From: Planctomycetota bacterium
Lineage (GTDB): Bacteria; Planctomycetota; GCA-002687715; DRQF01
Direction: 5' to 3'
Length of the DNA stretch: 6,367 nt
NCBI GenBank assembly: GCA_015485455.1
Contig: WFTN01000004.1
Coordinates: 1 to 6,367 of the forward strand
Shown: positions 5,733 to 6,367 of the stretch, one piece after another
How positions within the stretch are numbered: the first letter of the stretch is position 1
How the letters are laid out: each line of letters begins with the position of its first letter
Translations under genes and position numbers: made by a program
The notes under the pieces: generated by a model
What the model saw: only the letters and a program-made list of their open reading frames with translations
Told to the model about the DNA's origin: nothing
Database searches by the model: none

Positions 5733-6367
5733 TTGCTCTTCTTTTCCTTTGCTTTCTTCCCGCCCGCCAGCTCCAACAAGTGGGGGAGCAGAAAAAGATC
5801 GGCCAGGAGAGCAGTTACAACGATAGCCGTGAGCAGAAGTCCAACATCTCGCAATGACCGAAAGCTCGATGGCAAGTAACTCAAAGAGCCAATGGCCAAG
5901 ACGATGGATGTGGTGATCAAGGCTGGGCCCGATCCTCTCAGCGCTCCCATGATTTGCGGCCTTCGTTCACCCAGAGGGTGTTTTTTTCTCTCTTGCCGGT
6001 AGCGAGTGATCAAATGGATGGTATCGTCAACAGCCAGGCCCAACCCCAAGCTATAGATCATAACGATGCCGATGCGTAAATTGATATCAAGCCATCCGTT
6101 CATTCCTAAGGCGATCAAGATCGGAAAGACATTGGGGATGATGGACACCAGCCCAACGCGAATGGATCGAAAGATGAAGCTGATTAGGATGCTGATGGCT
6201 AAGAGAGAGACTAAGAAACTTTCGAGCATTGTGGTGACGATGAGGCGGCTTGCTTCATGAGCCATTTCCATGAAACCTGCAACTTTGACATGCAAGCCCG
6301 GAGGCATGTTCTGGTTGAGCTCATTTACCAATTCTCTGAGCTCGAAAAAGCGACTCGTGCCACTGTC
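5729..6367 (-). CDS. RND/MMPL-superfamily transporter, C-terminal part (5' end beyond right edge)
   Basis: The minus-strand frame is open from the window edge to TAA at 5729-5731 and gives 212 residues with no start inside the window; an internal TTG at 6331 is not a credible start. Seen: the end of a periplasmic loop (about 1-45), then five hydrophobic spans at roughly 48-66, 71-88, 95-112, 150-168 and 178-198, and a lysine-rich cytoplasmic tail (GGKKAKEKKSN). The motif GLGLAVDDTIHLI carries the paired aspartates (114-115) that relay protons in RND pumps. This matches TM8-12 of MMPL-like exporters, several of which move lipids. The substrate is unknown. It converges on the glycosyltransferase and is likely transcribed separately, so a link to the polysaccharide is possible but not shown. 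Confidence 0.88.
   Translation of the reverse strand, partial: DSGTSRFFELRELVNELNQNMPPGLHVKVAGFMEMAHEASRLIVTTMLESFLVSLLAISILISFIFRSIRVGLVSIIPNVFPILIALGMNGWLDINLRIGIVMIYSLGLGLAVDDTIHLITRYRQERKKHPLGERRPQIMGALRGSGPALITTSIVLAIGSLSYLPSSFRSLRDVGLLLTAIVVTALLADLFLLPHLLELAGGKKAKEKKSN

Noticed and set aside
1..6367. tRNA, rRNA, CRISPR array, insertion sequence or transposase
   Set aside because: Reading both strands I found no cloverleaf, no rRNA-like stretch, no regularly spaced repeats and no transposase motifs.

Overview
This window is a piece of a bacterial cell-surface polysaccharide locus. It holds an ABC-transporter-dependent export pair (a Wzm-like permease and a Wzt-like ATPase with a C-terminal glycan-recognition type domain), a GT2 glycosyltransferase, an FAD-dependent oxidoreductase of the protoporphyrinogen oxidase / UDP-galactopyranose mutase-like group and a class I SAM methyltransferase. 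An RND/MMPL-type transporter gene enters from the right. The export system and the RND protein suggest a Gram-negative bacterium. Base composition looks balanced, near half GC by eye. Nothing in the window fixes the phylum.

Layout: (1) 1-1983, minus strand: a two-gene operon, FAD oxidoreductase then methyltransferase, one base apart; the methyltransferase runs off the left edge. (2) 1984-2460: a divergent control region. It contains a 23-bp operator-like palindrome, a 15-codon leader ORF with a strong ribosome binding site, and a terminator-like hairpin just before the permease. A 10-nt segment further upstream is exactly complementary to the 3' arm and T-run of that hairpin. Together these look like a transcription attenuator. 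(3) 2461-5732, plus strand: permease, ATPase, glycosyltransferase, closely packed and probably co-transcribed. (4) 5729-6367, minus strand: the C-terminal part of an RND/MMPL transporter, converging on the glycosyltransferase with overlapping stop codons.

A likely working model, by family knowledge: the glycosyltransferase helps build a glycan on a lipid carrier at the cytoplasmic face. The permease and ATPase flip it across the inner membrane, with the ATPase C-terminal domain possibly reading the non-reducing end. The methyltransferase and oxidoreductase may modify the glycan or a precursor sugar. The RND gene is probably a separate transcription unit.

The most unusual points are the start of the ATPase gene and the leader region. 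The conserved ATPase N-terminus (beta-strand 1 and the adenine-stacking tyrosine) is encoded upstream of the first in-frame ATG. The only well-placed start is an ATT codon at 3391, five bases after a GGAGAG ribosome binding site and behind a small GC hairpin.
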